A stretch of DNA of 64,000 nucleotides, taken from positions 1 to 64,000 of the forward strand of contig CAMNIN010000002.1 in assembly GCA_946540735.1 (NCBI GenBank). Direction: 5' to 3'. Shown piece by piece: positions 24,800-34,141 of this stretch (positions within the stretch are counted from its first letter, which is position 1; each line of letters opens with the position of its first letter). The position numbers were made by a program, and so were the translations under genes. The DNA comes from an uncultured Prevotellaceae bacterium. GTDB taxonomy: Bacteria > Bacteroidota > Bacteroidia > Bacteroidales > Bacteroidaceae. The notes beneath the pieces were generated by a model. It saw nothing but the letters and a program-made list of their open reading frames with translations, ran no database searches and was not told where the DNA came from.

Positions 24800-25402
24800 T
24801 TAATCCAGTCCGAAGAGGATTTTCAGACCGCCGTCTACACCTGAGAAGCCCATGAAAGCAAGGCTCAGCAGTCCGGCTGTGACCAAGACGATAGCCATGC
24901 CGCTCATTCCTTTGGGAATCTTCACCAGTGAAAGCTGCTCACGCAGTCCAGCGAACACTGTGAGTGCCAAGGCGAAACCAATGGCCGTGGAGAAGGCATA
25001 AACCACAGACTCCAACAGGTTGAAGTCTTTCTGGATAACCAGGATGGCCACACCCAGCACGGCGCAGTTTGTGGTGATCAGCGGAAGGAAGATACCCAGA
25101 GCCTGGTAAAGACTTGGAGACACTTTCTTGAGTACGATCTCCACCATTTGCACAAGAGAGGCGATGACCAAGATAAAAGCCAGTGTCTGCAGATATTGCA
25201 GATTGAGCGGATTCAGAATATAAGTCTGCACAAGGAAGGTCACGATGGTAGCCAGCGTCATCACAAACGCCACGGCTCCACCCATTCCCAATGCGGTATC
25301 CACCTTCTTGGAGACGCCGAGGAACGGACAAATCCCCAGGAATTGTGACAGGACGATATTATTGACAAATATAGCCGATATGAATATTAACAGGTATTCC
25401 AT
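24800..25402 (-). CDS. rnfA: Rnf complex membrane subunit RnfA
   Basis: Six-TM integral subunit of the Rnf ferredoxin:NAD+ oxidoreductase, which couples electron transfer to ion pumping across the inner membrane. 200 aa. [20 protein letters not shown] near the N-terminus and [12 protein letters not shown] in the second half are the pseudo-symmetric Cys-bearing motifs shared with RnfE and thought to hold an iron-sulfur centre between the two subunits. Three bases separate it from rnfE, consistent with translational coupling in the rnfBCDGEA operon. Confidence 0.95.
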   Translation of the reverse strand: MEYLLIFISAIFVNNIVLSQFLGICPFLGVSKKVDTALGMGGAVAFVMTLATIVTFLVQTYILNPLNLQYLQTLAFILVIASLVQMVEIVLKKVSPSLYQALGIFLPLITTNCAVLGVAILVIQKDFNLLESVVYAFSTAIGFALALTVFAGLREQLSLVKIPKGMSGMAIVLVTAGLLSLAFMGFSGVDGGLKILFGLD

Positions 25403-25405
25403 GAT

Positions 25406-25990
25406 TTATCCTTTCTTGAGTTTGTTGACGATAGCGATAATATAGCCCAGCGTGATGAACGCTCCCGGAGGCAGGACAAACACGAGGATATTGCTGACCT
25501 CAGGCAGCAAGGTAAATCCGAAGAGCGATCCGGCACCCAGCAGTTCACGAACCATACCCAGCAGGGTCAGTGCGAAAGTAAAGCCGAGACCGATACCGAT
25601 ACCATCGAAAATACTTGCCACGGGATTGTTCTTGCAAGCGAAAGCCTCAGCACGTCCGAGAATGATACAATTGACCACAATCAGAGGGATAAACAAGCCC
25701 AGTGCCTTGTCCACGTCGGGCAGATAAGCCTTAATGCACATTTGCAGTATGGTCACGAAGGAAGCGATGACCACGATAAACACGGGAATGCGTACCTTGT
25801 CGGGCGTAATGCTCTTGATGCAGGAGATCACGAAATTGGAGCAGATGAGCACGAACATGGTAGCCAAGCCCATTGACAAGCCATTGATGGCTGAAGTGGT
25901 GGTGGCCAAGGTGGGACACATACCAAGGAGAAGGACGAAAATGGGGTTCTCCTTGATCAGACCGTTGATCAGAATTTTCATATTGTTCAT
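25406..25990 (-). CDS. rnfE: Rnf complex membrane subunit RnfE
   Basis: Paralogue and partner of RnfA in the Rnf redox-driven ion pump. 194 aa, six predicted TM helices. It carries the matching motifs ENPIFVLLLGMCPTLATTTS and VVNCIILGRAEAFA, each with the conserved Cys. Start at 25990, although the ATG at 25981 (MKILINGLIKENP) fits homologues equally well. It lies between rnfG (11 bp) and rnfA (3 bp). Confidence 0.95.
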   Translation of the reverse strand: MNNMKILINGLIKENPIFVLLLGMCPTLATTTSAINGLSMGLATMFVLICSNFVISCIKSITPDKVRIPVFIVVIASFVTILQMCIKAYLPDVDKALGLFIPLIVVNCIILGRAEAFACKNNPVASIFDGIGIGLGFTFALTLLGMVRELLGAGSLFGFTLLPEVSNILVFVLPPGAFITLGYIIAIVNKLKKG

Positions 25991-26001
25991 GGCGACTCTC
26001 C

Positions 26002-26628
26002 TTATTGATTAGATGCAACTTTCCGCGTGGCTCCCGACTGGGCATCCGCGTTTTTCTTCATATAGATATTATAAGCCTGGTTGATGGCCTTGAGGAATGC
26101 CCTCGAAGTGATGGTAGAGGCCGTGATGGCATCCACATCGCCACCATCCTTAGAGACCGTGAGCGGATTGGCAGGATTTTTACCGATGATGCTTGACTTT
26201 CCGTCTTTCTGGAACCAAGTATCAGCTTTGGCTCCCAGTCCGGGAGTCTCGGCATGCTCCAGCAAGGTGTAACCCAGGATCTCACCCTCGGGGTTGAATC
26301 CCACCAGCACCTTCAGGTCGCCACCAAATCCAAGTGTCGTGCTCTCGATGGCAGCCCCCAGGTCTTTTCCAGACGGGTCAGCGGCTTTATGCACGATAAA
26401 AACGCATTCCTTGTTGTCGATCATTTCCTTGATGGTGTCGTTGGCCGTGACTTTGATATCATTGCTCATCATGACAGCCTTTATACCATCGGAAAGGGTT
26501 TTCTCTGCCTGAAGGCTGATAGGGCCTTCGGTGATATGATTGACGAAAGCCAATATGCCGCCCATGATGAGGGCAACGCATACGAGCACGCCCACCATAT
26601 TGACTAATGTAGACTCCAGCTTTTTCAT
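26002..26628 (-). CDS. rnfG: Rnf complex flavoprotein subunit RnfG
   Basis: Periplasm-facing subunit carrying a covalently bound FMN. 208 aa with one N-terminal TM helix (LVNMVGVLVCVALIMGGILAF). The FMN-binding domain contains GEILGYTLLEHAETPGLGAK. The flavinylation site, usually S(T)GAT, reads DAITASTITS here, with Thr172 in the acceptor position. The N-terminus overlaps rnfD by 4 bp. The flavin-transferase substrate motif is slightly unusual (Ala-Ser in place of Gly-Ala) but keeps the D...T pattern. Confidence 0.94.
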   Translation of the reverse strand: MKKLESTLVNMVGVLVCVALIMGGILAFVNHITEGPISLQAEKTLSDGIKAVMMSNDIKVTANDTIKEMIDNKECVFIVHKAADPSGKDLGAAIESTTLGFGGDLKVLVGFNPEGEILGYTLLEHAETPGLGAKADTWFQKDGKSSIIGKNPANPLTVSKDGGDVDAITASTITSRAFLKAINQAYNIYMKKNADAQSGATRKVASNQ

Positions 26629-27620
26629 TTTTTCACTACCTCCCCGAATCGTTTTGGTTTAACGTATGTGTTGATCAATGGAGTGAACGCATTCATGATC
26701 AGGATCGCGAATGACATTCCCTCAGGATAGGAGCCCCAGTTACGGATGATCACCGTGAGCAAACCGATGCACACGCCATAGATCAGCTGTCCCTTATGGG
26801 TCATCGGAGATGTCACGTAGTCCGTAGCCATGAAGATGGCACCGAGCATCAGACCACCACTGAAGATGGCAGACACAGGGTCTGCATAGACCGGACTTGC
26901 CAGATGAAGCAGTCCACAGAAGACGAACACCGTGGCGATGATGCTCACCGGGATATGCCAGGTGATGATTTTCTTCCACAACATATAGGCCAATCCCAGC
27001 AGCAAAGCCAGGCCGCAAACCTCGCCGATAGTTCCAGCTCCGCCCTCACTGACATTGCCCAGCATCAGCGTGAGCGAATCGGGCAACTGGTTGAGATATG
27101 AGGGGTCGCCAGTCTTGATTGCGGTTTTCATCAGGCTCAGCGGCGTGGCACCCGTGGCAGCGTCGGCATAACTTGTCAACTGTCCGACCACAGGCCATGA
27201 AGTCATCTGAGCGGGGAAAGAGACAAGCAGGAAGCACCTGCCCACCAAAGCAGGATTGAAAGGATTACACCCGAGGCCACCAAAGGTCATCTTTCCTATA
27301 CCAATAGCGACCAGCGCACCAAGCAGAATGATGAGGATCGGAAGGTTGGACGGCAGGTTGAATCCAAGAAGCAAACCCGTGAGGATAGCAGAGCCGTCAG
27401 AGATCGAAGGCTGTCGCTTGAGGATATATTTCGATATCGCCCATTCGAAGAACACGCAGGCAGCCACGCTGATGGCGCATACGACAGCCGAGCCGAGTCC
27501 GAAATACAAGAACGACACGAGCAATGCCGGGACGAGAGCGATGATTACTCCATACATGTTGCGCTCCACGGAATCCGATCCGTGAGCATGTGGAGAAAGA
27601 GAAACGATGAATTTTGACAT
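26625..27620 (-). CDS. rnfD: Rnf complex membrane flavoprotein subunit RnfD
   Basis: Integral subunit with a covalent FMN on the periplasmic side, homologous to NqrB. 331 aa, about nine to ten TM helices. The flavinylation motif ATGATPLS gives Thr159 as acceptor. GLGCNPFNPALVGRCFLLVSFP and ATDYVTSPMTHKGQLIYG are characteristic family segments. It lies 11 bp after rnfC and overlaps rnfG by 4 bp. Confidence 0.95.
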   Translation of the reverse strand: MSKFIVSLSPHAHGSDSVERNMYGVIIALVPALLVSFLYFGLGSAVVCAISVAACVFFEWAISKYILKRQPSISDGSAILTGLLLGFNLPSNLPILIILLGALVAIGIGKMTFGGLGCNPFNPALVGRCFLLVSFPAQMTSWPVVGQLTSYADAATGATPLSLMKTAIKTGDPSYLNQLPDSLTLMLGNVSEGGAGTIGEVCGLALLLGLAYMLWKKIITWHIPVSIIATVFVFCGLLHLASPVYADPVSAIFSGGLMLGAIFMATDYVTSPMTHKGQLIYGVCIGLLTVIIRNWGSYPEGMSFAILIMNAFTPLINTYVKPKRFGEVVKK

Positions 27621-27631
27621 TTTCGTAAACT

Positions 27632-28984
27632 TTATTTCTTAGCATTACGGGCTCTGATGATGCCCATGACAGTGGATTTACCCAGACGGATGTTATCGAG
27701 CAGAGGACGATGAGCGGGACAGGTGAACATACATGACCCACATTCGATACAAGAGGTGATATCCTCTGCCTCAGCTCTCTCCCAGAGATGGAGTGACGAG
27801 ACCTGCGCAAGGAGATATGGCTCGAGTCCCATCGGACAGGCGCTGACACACTTGGCACACCGGATGCAAGGCTGCGGTTGCTTGCGCACGGCCTCCTCGC
27901 CGCTGATGATGGTCACGCTGTTGGTGCCCTTGCAGACAGGCACATCGATGGATGTCAATGCCTTGCCCATCATCGGGCCTCCGGCAAGAACTTTGTTTTC
28001 ACCCTCGGGCAGACCGCCACAAGCATCGATGAGGTCCTTCATCGGAGTACCCATCCTGACCAAAAAGTTACCCGGTTTCTGCAGTTTCTTCCCCGTGACA
28101 GTGGTGTAACGTTCAAAAAGCGGTTTGTTTTTCATCACAGCCTCATAGACGGCGAAGGCCGTACCCACATTTTGCACGATGGCACCCACATTGACGGGGA
28201 TGGCAGGAGGAGCGGGGACCTGACGCCGGATGACAGCATCCACAAGTTGTTTCTCACCACCCTGCGGGTATTTCTTAGCCAGCGGAACGATTTCGATATC
28301 ACTCCTGGATGCCGTTTTTTGCTCAAACAGCTCAATAGCAGCCGGTTTGTTGTCCTCGATGCCGATATAGCCTTTGGTGACCTTAGCTGCCTTCATGAGC
28401 AGTTCAAGTCCGACAAGGATCTCATCCGCATGTTCCATCATCAGCCGGTAGTCTGCGGTGATATAAGGCTCACATTCGACACCATTGATAATCACACATT
28501 CCGCTTTGGCAGTCGGAGGAGGGCACAATTTGATGAATGTGGGGAAACCAGCGCCACCCATGCCTGTGATACCAGCGTTCTTCACTTTATCGACGATGGC
28601 CTCCGGAGTCAGTTCTGGGTGAGCCTCCAGTGTCTCGAGTTTGTCAGAGCGGTCGATGCTCTCTTCCCATTCATCTCCTTCCACCTTGATGATGATAGAT
28701 GGCTTGAGATAGCCAGTGGCGTCGATGGCATTGTCGATCTTCAGCACAGTGCCAGAGACGGAGGAGAATATCGGAGCAGAGACAAAACCGCCAGCTTCGG
28801 CGATCATAGTGCCCACCTTAACTTTATCACCACGAGCGACGACAGGTTTGGCAGGGGCGCCGATATGCTGTGAAAGCGGGAAAACAGCCTGTGCGGGGAT
28901 AGCCGCAGGCACGGTTTTGACCTCAGAGGACAATTTGTTCTCTTCAGGGTGCACACCACCCATTCTAAAAGTTCTCAGTTTCAT
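27632..28984 (-). CDS. rnfC: Rnf complex NADH-binding iron-sulfur subunit RnfC
   Basis: Soluble subunit that exchanges electrons with NAD(H) through FMN and iron-sulfur clusters. 450 aa. A GGxHP-type N-terminus (MGGVHPEENK) is followed by a barrel-sandwich domain, the Nqo1-like NADH/FMN domain with GAGFPTFIKL and INGVECEPYITADYRLM, and two C-terminal 4Fe-4S motifs, CIRCAKCVSACPMG and CIECGSCMFTCPAHRP. The start overlaps the end of rnfB by 4 bp. Confidence 0.95.
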   Translation of the reverse strand: MKLRTFRMGGVHPEENKLSSEVKTVPAAIPAQAVFPLSQHIGAPAKPVVARGDKVKVGTMIAEAGGFVSAPIFSSVSGTVLKIDNAIDATGYLKPSIIIKVEGDEWEESIDRSDKLETLEAHPELTPEAIVDKVKNAGITGMGGAGFPTFIKLCPPPTAKAECVIINGVECEPYITADYRLMMEHADEILVGLELLMKAAKVTKGYIGIEDNKPAAIELFEQKTASRSDIEIVPLAKKYPQGGEKQLVDAVIRRQVPAPPAIPVNVGAIVQNVGTAFAVYEAVMKNKPLFERYTTVTGKKLQKPGNFLVRMGTPMKDLIDACGGLPEGENKVLAGGPMMGKALTSIDVPVCKGTNSVTIISGEEAVRKQPQPCIRCAKCVSACPMGLEPYLLAQVSSLHLWERAEAEDITSCIECGSCMFTCPAHRPLLDNIRLGKSTVMGIIRARNAKK

Positions 28985-29943
28985 GCTTTATCCTCCTTCT
29001 CCGTAAGATTGTTTGCCTTTTCTTTCTCCACAACCACCTTGGCGGGAGCCTCATTCACGGCAGCCGGTGTGGCTGCTGACGCAGGAATAGCCTTCGGCTC
29101 CGCCGGTTTCTCTTTCCTTGGCGGGAAATTGAGAGCGATAATCGAGCCAGTAGGACATACAGCCTCGCATTTGCGACAGAGCCTGCACTTATCGGGATCG
29201 ATGTAGCTGAGGTTGGCCGTGACCGTAATAGCCTCGAACTTACACTCCTTAGCGCATTTTCCGCATCCGATACATGCTGCCTGACAATTCTTCTTCGCCA
29301 CGGCACCTTTGTCTTTATTGACACATCGCACATAGACCCGACGACTCTTGGGTCCCCTCTTGCGCAATTCGATGATGTGCCTCGGGCAAGCTTTGACACA
29401 TGCCCCGCATGAGGTGCATTTCTCCTCATCGACCTCCGGGATGCCAGTTTCCTCGTTGATGACAATGGCACCAAACTGGCAGGCTGCCACACAATCGCCA
29501 CATCCGAGGCAACCATATCCGCAACCCGTCTCTCCGGCACCACATGAATTCATGGCAGCGCAAGTGCGCAGACCATCATACTGGGCGATCCTTGGCCTGT
29601 TCTGGCATGTCCCGTTGCATCTCACGACAGCCACCTTGGGCTCAGTGTTCGCCATGGCCATGCCGAGCAGATCAGCCACTTTGGTCATCACCTCAGAACC
29701 GCCTACCGGACAATTAAGCCCCTCGAGCGATCCTGCATCGGCACCTTTGACCAATGCATCGGCCAGACCTGAGCATCCAGGGAACCCGCATCCGCCGCAA
29801 TTGGCACCAGGCAATGTTTCCAGCACCTTGCCAAGACGAGGATCTTCCTCCACAGCAAACTTCTTGGAGCATACGTAAAGGATCACAGCTGCGATCAGAG
29901 CAATGCCTCCAAGTACGATTACTGCATTAAAAATAAAATCCAT
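28981..29943 (-). CDS. rnfB: Rnf complex ferredoxin-like subunit RnfB
   Basis: Electron-entry subunit that accepts electrons from reduced ferredoxin. 320 aa with an N-terminal TM helix (AVIVLGGIALIAAVILYVC). It has the four-Cys cluster motif GANCGGCGFPGCSG, then several 4Fe-4S motifs including CLGCGDCVAACQFG, CTSCGACVKACPRH, CIGCGKCAKECKFE and CRLCRKCEAVCPTG. It ends in an Ala/Pro/Lys-rich tail of about 50 residues. First rnf gene after rseC (26 bp), overlapping rnfC. Confidence 0.95.
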   Translation of the reverse strand: MDFIFNAVIVLGGIALIAAVILYVCSKKFAVEEDPRLGKVLETLPGANCGGCGFPGCSGLADALVKGADAGSLEGLNCPVGGSEVMTKVADLLGMAMANTEPKVAVVRCNGTCQNRPRIAQYDGLRTCAAMNSCGAGETGCGYGCLGCGDCVAACQFGAIVINEETGIPEVDEEKCTSCGACVKACPRHIIELRKRGPKSRRVYVRCVNKDKGAVAKKNCQAACIGCGKCAKECKFEAITVTANLSYIDPDKCRLCRKCEAVCPTGSIIALNFPPRKEKPAEPKAIPASAATPAAVNEAPAKVVVEKEKANNLTEKEDKA

Positions 29944-29969
29944 AAGTGTTTGTTTTAGTTTGTTGTTTG

Positions 29970-30380
29970 TTACTCTTCAATCACAAATGCGAACCTTCTG
30001 GCCAATCTTTCCTTACAGAAATAGACCACAGCATAATAAGGCACGAGACTGGAAATGCCAGCGAGAGCAGACACCCCTTCATTTCCTGTAAGCCAAAGGC
30101 AAAGGACTAGTACCGACACCATGATGACAAACGGAATGACAAACGCAAGGATCACGGCATCGCGCCCGTTATTGGCCGTCATCGACACCACCACCTCTTG
30201 TCCCGGCTGGTAATCACCTGCCCTCTTACTGCTGGCCTGGACGATTTTCTCCTTGCTCTCCGCTGCTGAGCAATGTCCCGCCACCTTGCATGCTGAGCAA
30301 GCGGAAGTCTGGAGGATGCGTACAGTGACACAACCATCAGCAGAAGCTTCGACGACACCTTTGTGTGTAATATTGCTCAT
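29970..30380 (-). CDS. rseC: RseC/MucC-family protein
   Basis: Small inner-membrane protein of the SoxR-reducing/RseC family that usually accompanies rnf genes. The start is the ATG at 30380 (136 aa), because the promoter lies at 30421-30452 inside the longer open frame. The N-terminal part carries a Cys-rich site, CSACKVAGHCSA, which could bind an iron-sulfur cluster. Two TM helices follow (about 72-90 and 95-115), and the tail is basic. It is the first gene of the operon rseC-rnfBCDGEA. Confidence 0.88.
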   Translation of the reverse strand: MSNITHKGVVEASADGCVTVRILQTSACSACKVAGHCSAAESKEKIVQASSKRAGDYQPGQEVVVSMTANNGRDAVILAFVIPFVIMVSVLVLCLWLTGNEGVSALAGISSLVPYYAVVYFCKERLARRFAFVIEE

Positions 30381-30420
30381 AATATTGATTCGCCCCGATA
30401 GGTGAAATCGGATAATGTTG

Positions 30421-30452
30421 CAAAAATAAGTAAAAATCCGTGATTTTACAAA
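30421..30452 (-). promoter_or_regulatory. Promoter of the rseC-rnf operon
   Basis: On the minus strand TTTG (30449-30452), a 20-bp spacer and TATTTTTG (30421-30428): a full consensus match. Its distance to the ATG at 30380 gives a leader of roughly 35 nt. Confidence 0.8.
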
Positions 30453-30502
30453 TTTCAGGCTTAATATCACGCATCTTTTTCCGAAATCGTTTTCACGTGC
30501 CG

Positions 30503-31444
30503 CTATTTCATCATCCTCACCAGGCAAATGCCCACGCTTGATGTCTGCTTCTGCAGATACTGATAGAGCGTCATGGGTTCGTCGACCACTTTTTTGTGGA
30601 TCATAGAGGCATTCATCAGATGAAGCCCATTCTCATGCCAAACAGCCAGCCCTACATGCGAGATGTCAAGTCCCTTCTTGTTGGTGACGATAGCGATGAT
30701 GTCGCCATCCTTGATAAACTTACGATATCGGTTGGAGTCACGGAGTTGTGCCTTGGGAATATAGGTGAGTGTGGTGGTGTTGACTTTCTCCTCCATCTTC
30801 TTGATTTCAGGGAGCCACTGGCGGTGAGCGTCGAGCATTTTGTATGCCGACACATGGGTAGTCATGTAGTCGACATGTGGTTTCCTTGTCGCCGACAGGG
30901 GTGGCGGTGGAAGTTGGACATGCCCCACCAACCCATCTGCCACATTGCAGCTCATCCAATAGGTGAAATAATGCTGCCGTGATGTGTAAGCCTGGTTTCC
31001 ACCGACATACCGTACCTTGGCCAGCACCCGGCAGAAATCAGCGAAGGAGGTGTATCCCTTCAGCGCACAATGAGCGAGAGCAAGGACATTCTCCACATAA
31101 GTCGTGCAGTCCAGTCCCTTGGTATTGATCACCAGTCCCTCCTCTTTGTCCTGGTCAAGTGTATACGCCACATAAGGCAAGCCAAGAAACTGCCGGCCAT
31201 AGTAGATCATCAGTTCATCAGCGTTCTTGCCAGCCCCCTCTGCCAGCAACCTGACGATTCTGAGGCTGTCATCAGGATTCTTGATACGAATGTCATATAT
31301 GGCTGGAGAGGCCTCTGTAACCTCTGCCGCGGATGGGTTTTCCATCTTGACCATCTCTGTTTGGCCGGATGCCTTGGCCTGCTGGTCGTTGCACGACACC
31401 AGCAAAGCCATGGCCAGCATTGTCGATAGGATTGTCTTATTCAT
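30503..31444 (-). CDS. DUF1460 lipoprotein, NlpC/P60-like
   Basis: Probable cell-wall amidase-like lipoprotein of the DUF1460 family, whose fold is related to NlpC/P60 cysteine peptidases. The start is the ATG at 31444 (313 aa), which gives a lipoprotein signal with lipobox LLVSC; the open frame extends 5' into the previous gene. GLDCTTYVENVLAL supplies the presumed nucleophilic Cys, and DISHVGLAVWHENGLHLMNAS the presumed His region. It overlaps the DUF4421 gene by 8 bp and is the last gene of the five-gene operon starting at 35920. Family placement is firm, enzymatic activity inferred. Confidence 0.85.
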   Translation of the reverse strand: MNKTILSTMLAMALLVSCNDQQAKASGQTEMVKMENPSAAEVTEASPAIYDIRIKNPDDSLRIVRLLAEGAGKNADELMIYYGRQFLGLPYVAYTLDQDKEEGLVINTKGLDCTTYVENVLALAHCALKGYTSFADFCRVLAKVRYVGGNQAYTSRQHYFTYWMSCNVADGLVGHVQLPPPPLSATRKPHVDYMTTHVSAYKMLDAHRQWLPEIKKMEEKVNTTTLTYIPKAQLRDSNRYRKFIKDGDIIAIVTNKKGLDISHVGLAVWHENGLHLMNASMIHKKVVDEPMTLYQYLQKQTSSVGICLVRMMK

Positions 31445-32534
31445 AGGTTTTGCGATGAGATTTCTTACGTCCGAAATTGATGCCGATATACACTTTGACA
31501 TTGCCGAAATAATTATTGGTTTCGAATTGTGATTTATGGTAATTATAAGAATGAAGCACTCCGTAAGCGCCGAAATACCATTTGCCATTGTTCCAGATGA
31601 CGCCGAGTCTGCCCACGCCGTCGAAATTGATATTATCGAAGGAGAAATCCCGGAAGATCATGAAGTCATCCCCGAGATCACCAGAAGAGTGCTTATATCC
31701 CAGAGAAGCCATGACTGAAGCCGAAAGGAGCCAGTTTCTGGAGAACACCCAGTTATACCCGTATCCTGCGGACAATGACAAGTCGACGTATTTGATTTTG
31801 TTGAAGAGCAGCCCACTGTCAAGTTTCTCGGTCATATCCGGCGACGGAGCCCTCTCCAAGGATGCCTTCAGCTGATGGAAGTCGAGATCAAGGGTATGCT
31901 TGGTATATCCCCCGCCAAACATGAAAGAGCCCGCACTCCGCCGCTGGCATGTGCTCTGGCTGAACGCTGCGGGATAGGAAAACCTGCGATGGTTGGTGAT
32001 GTAATAGCCATTCAGTCCGGTGATGGTGACCTGGAGACCGCCGAAAGGGATGTCGCCCTCCAGCAGATTGGTACCATTCACACCCGTCTTCCAAGACCTG
32101 ATCAAATAATCATTGCCCGATTTCCTCCAGAAGAAGTCCAACCCCAGCATGGAGGTATAGACACTCATATCAAGTTCTTTCTTCTTGTTAACGCTGAAAT
32201 ATGCGATGTCAAAGGTATATCCCCAGAAAAGCAAGCTCCATCCGATATACGGCCCCACCTTCACTCTGGCTTCCGGCGAGAACCGTATTTCCTGGCCTTG
32301 CTTGCTACGGATGCGATAGGACTCGAAGGAATAGGTTGACATAAGCGTCGTGGTGAACTTGTAATGCTGTGGTTCGATGTAGGAAGTATCAACGTTGTTG
32401 AATTCCTTGACGATATTCACGACACCATCAAAGGCTTTCCGCACAAGACCTTTCTTCCGCGGTATCGAGTCGTTGTCCGCCCACAAAGCAGCGGCCAACA
32501 GCCATGCCATCCCTACCAGCACTACTTTCCGCAT
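31437..32534 (-). CDS. DUF4421 family outer-membrane protein
   Basis: 365 aa, function unknown. A signal peptide (MRKVVLVGMAWLLAAALWA) precedes the DUF4421 region containing NNVDTSYIEPQHYKFTTTL. Regular beta-strands with aromatic belts (KVGPYIGWSLLFWGYTFDIAY, LSAGYGYNWVFSRNWLL, GVIWNNGKWYFGAYGVLHSY) suggest an outer-membrane barrel. The start is coupled to the upstream oxidoreductase by a one-base overlap (TGATG), and the end overlaps the DUF1460 gene. Confidence 0.8.
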   Translation of the reverse strand: MRKVVLVGMAWLLAAALWADNDSIPRKKGLVRKAFDGVVNIVKEFNNVDTSYIEPQHYKFTTTLMSTYSFESYRIRSKQGQEIRFSPEARVKVGPYIGWSLLFWGYTFDIAYFSVNKKKELDMSVYTSMLGLDFFWRKSGNDYLIRSWKTGVNGTNLLEGDIPFGGLQVTITGLNGYYITNHRRFSYPAAFSQSTCQRRSAGSFMFGGGYTKHTLDLDFHQLKASLERAPSPDMTEKLDSGLLFNKIKYVDLSLSAGYGYNWVFSRNWLLSASVMASLGYKHSSGDLGDDFMIFRDFSFDNINFDGVGRLGVIWNNGKWYFGAYGVLHSYNYHKSQFETNNYFGNVKVYIGINFGRKKSHRKTYE

Positions 32535-33517
32535 CAGAATTTTCCCAAGATACGGTCGAGCACCCAGTTAACAGGAGTGGCGGAGACACTGGTACACGTA
32601 CAAACATCCAAGCCCTGAAGGTGCTGTATGACAGAGCGGATGATCGGGAGCTGCACATAAGGCGGATTGGGCACTGTGATGCGGGTGTCGCCATCGCCAT
32701 TGACCAACCGGATGGGTTGGTAATCGAAGACCGAGAAACTGACGATTCCCTTATCGCCAATCACTTCGATCTGGTCCTCGCGCGCCGCCTCATGTCCTAC
32801 GAAGCACCATGAACCGCTACCAGGCAGGCCATTCTCGAACTTGAAACAAGCGCTCAGGGTGTCTTCAGCCGTATAGAGCCCACCCCGATTGGCACAAATC
32901 CCTTTTGCATCCACGATCACACCAAAGAAATCCTGCAGCAAGTCCAACTGATGGGGAGCCAGGTCATAGAAATATCCCCCACCAGAAATCTCTGGTTGCA
33001 GACGCCAAGGCAGATGCCCCGACCTGGCATAATCGATCTCACGCGGAGGGCAAGCGAACCTCACCTGCACATTGATGATCTTTCCGATCACACCGTCGTT
33101 GATGATGGATTTGACCCGCTGGAAATACGGCAAGTATCTTCTGTAATACGCCACGAAACAAGGCACACCCGTCTGCTCGCTTACCCGATTGATACGGGCA
33201 CAATCCTCATAACACGAGGCGAGCGGTTTCTCCACATAGACAGGCTTCCCCGCTTTCATGGCCATGATAGCATAGATGGCATGGCTCGACGGAGGAGTGG
33301 CCACATAGACGGCGTTGACGTCTGGATCATCGATCAACTGCTGGGCATCGGTGTACCATTTCCGTATATGATGCCTCTCGGCGTAGGAACGAGCCCTGCG
33401 CTCCGAGCGGCTCATCACAGCCTCAATACTCGATCCATCCACTTCGGCGAAAGCCGGACCGCTTTTGATCTCGGTCACCTCGCCACATCCGATAAAACCC
33501 CATCTAATGTATTTCAT
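32534..33517 (-). CDS. Gfo/Idh/MocA family oxidoreductase
   Basis: NAD(P)-dependent sugar or inositol dehydrogenase-like enzyme, 327 aa. The Rossmann motif is GFIGCGEVTEIKSGPAF. VATPPSSHAIYAIMAMKAGKPVYVEKPLA carries the catalytic EKP Lys motif, and GGGYFYDLAPHQLDLL the downstream His motif typical of this family. The substrate cannot be told. It lies 19 bp after queH and overlaps the DUF4421 gene by one base. Confidence 0.9.
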   Translation of the reverse strand: MKYIRWGFIGCGEVTEIKSGPAFAEVDGSSIEAVMSRSERRARSYAERHHIRKWYTDAQQLIDDPDVNAVYVATPPSSHAIYAIMAMKAGKPVYVEKPLASCYEDCARINRVSEQTGVPCFVAYYRRYLPYFQRVKSIINDGVIGKIINVQVRFACPPREIDYARSGHLPWRLQPEISGGGYFYDLAPHQLDLLQDFFGVIVDAKGICANRGGLYTAEDTLSACFKFENGLPGSGSWCFVGHEAAREDQIEVIGDKGIVSFSVFDYQPIRLVNGDGDTRITVPNPPYVQLPIIRSVIQHLQGLDVCTCTSVSATPVNWVLDRILGKF

Positions 33518-33536
33518 TGCTCAGACTTTTTGTTGA

Positions 33537-34139
33537 TCAATAATCTTCCTCTTGCGGCTTCTGCTTCCTCATGCTGAACTCGCACCCACAGTACTGCTGA
33601 TTATAGAACGCGTATTCATGCAGCAGCTGGTTGCGCCGCTCATACAAGCCTCCTTTGCGCCAGTTCTGCGCCCAAAATGTGGTACCTTCCACTTTGGCTT
33701 GGGCAGCCAGACCAGCACGGGTGATCTGTTCCAGACTTTTCCACCTCGACGAGGCCAACGTGGTTGTAAAGTACCTGATGCCCCTCCGTTTGGCTTCCAT
33801 GGCAGAGGCTACAAGCCGGCACTCGAAACAACACTCACAACGCATTCCACGCTCCGGCTCTTTCTCCATGCCCTTTACGACACGGAGCCAATCATCATGG
33901 TCGTAATCACCATCGATCCACTCCACCCGCAGGCTGTCGGCATGTCTCTTGCTCTCCTCCTTGCGGATGACATATTCCTCGAAGGGATAAATATTGGGAT
34001 TAAAATAGAAGATCACCGGGCGGACGCCGTTGGCCAGCATCCATTCCACTATGGCCGACGAACATGGTGCACAACAAGCGTGCAACAGCACGTCGGCAGC
34101 TCCATCCGGGACTACGACAGCCGGTTGTTTCCTACCCAT
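33537..34139 (-). CDS. queH: Epoxyqueuosine reductase QueH
   Basis: Catalyses the last step of queuosine synthesis on tRNA, reducing epoxyqueuosine to queuosine; a cobalamin-independent alternative to QueG. 200 aa. Conserved cysteines appear as LLHACCAPCSS, RCECCFECRL and QQYCGCEFS, matching the DUF208/QueH family, which binds a 4Fe-4S cluster and a metal. PNIYPFEEY and TTTLASSRWKS are further family segments. It starts two bases after the end of the LRR gene, so the two are translationally coupled. Confidence 0.92.
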   Translation of the reverse strand: MGRKQPAVVVPDGAADVLLHACCAPCSSAIVEWMLANGVRPVIFYFNPNIYPFEEYVIRKEESKRHADSLRVEWIDGDYDHDDWLRVVKGMEKEPERGMRCECCFECRLVASAMEAKRRGIRYFTTTLASSRWKSLEQITRAGLAAQAKVEGTTFWAQNWRKGGLYERRNQLLHEYAFYNQQYCGCEFSMRKQKPQEEDY

Positions 34140-34141
34140 AG

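Noticed and set aside
27878..28873. 331-codon plus-strand open frame
   Set aside because: Antisense to rnfC, which has full family motifs.
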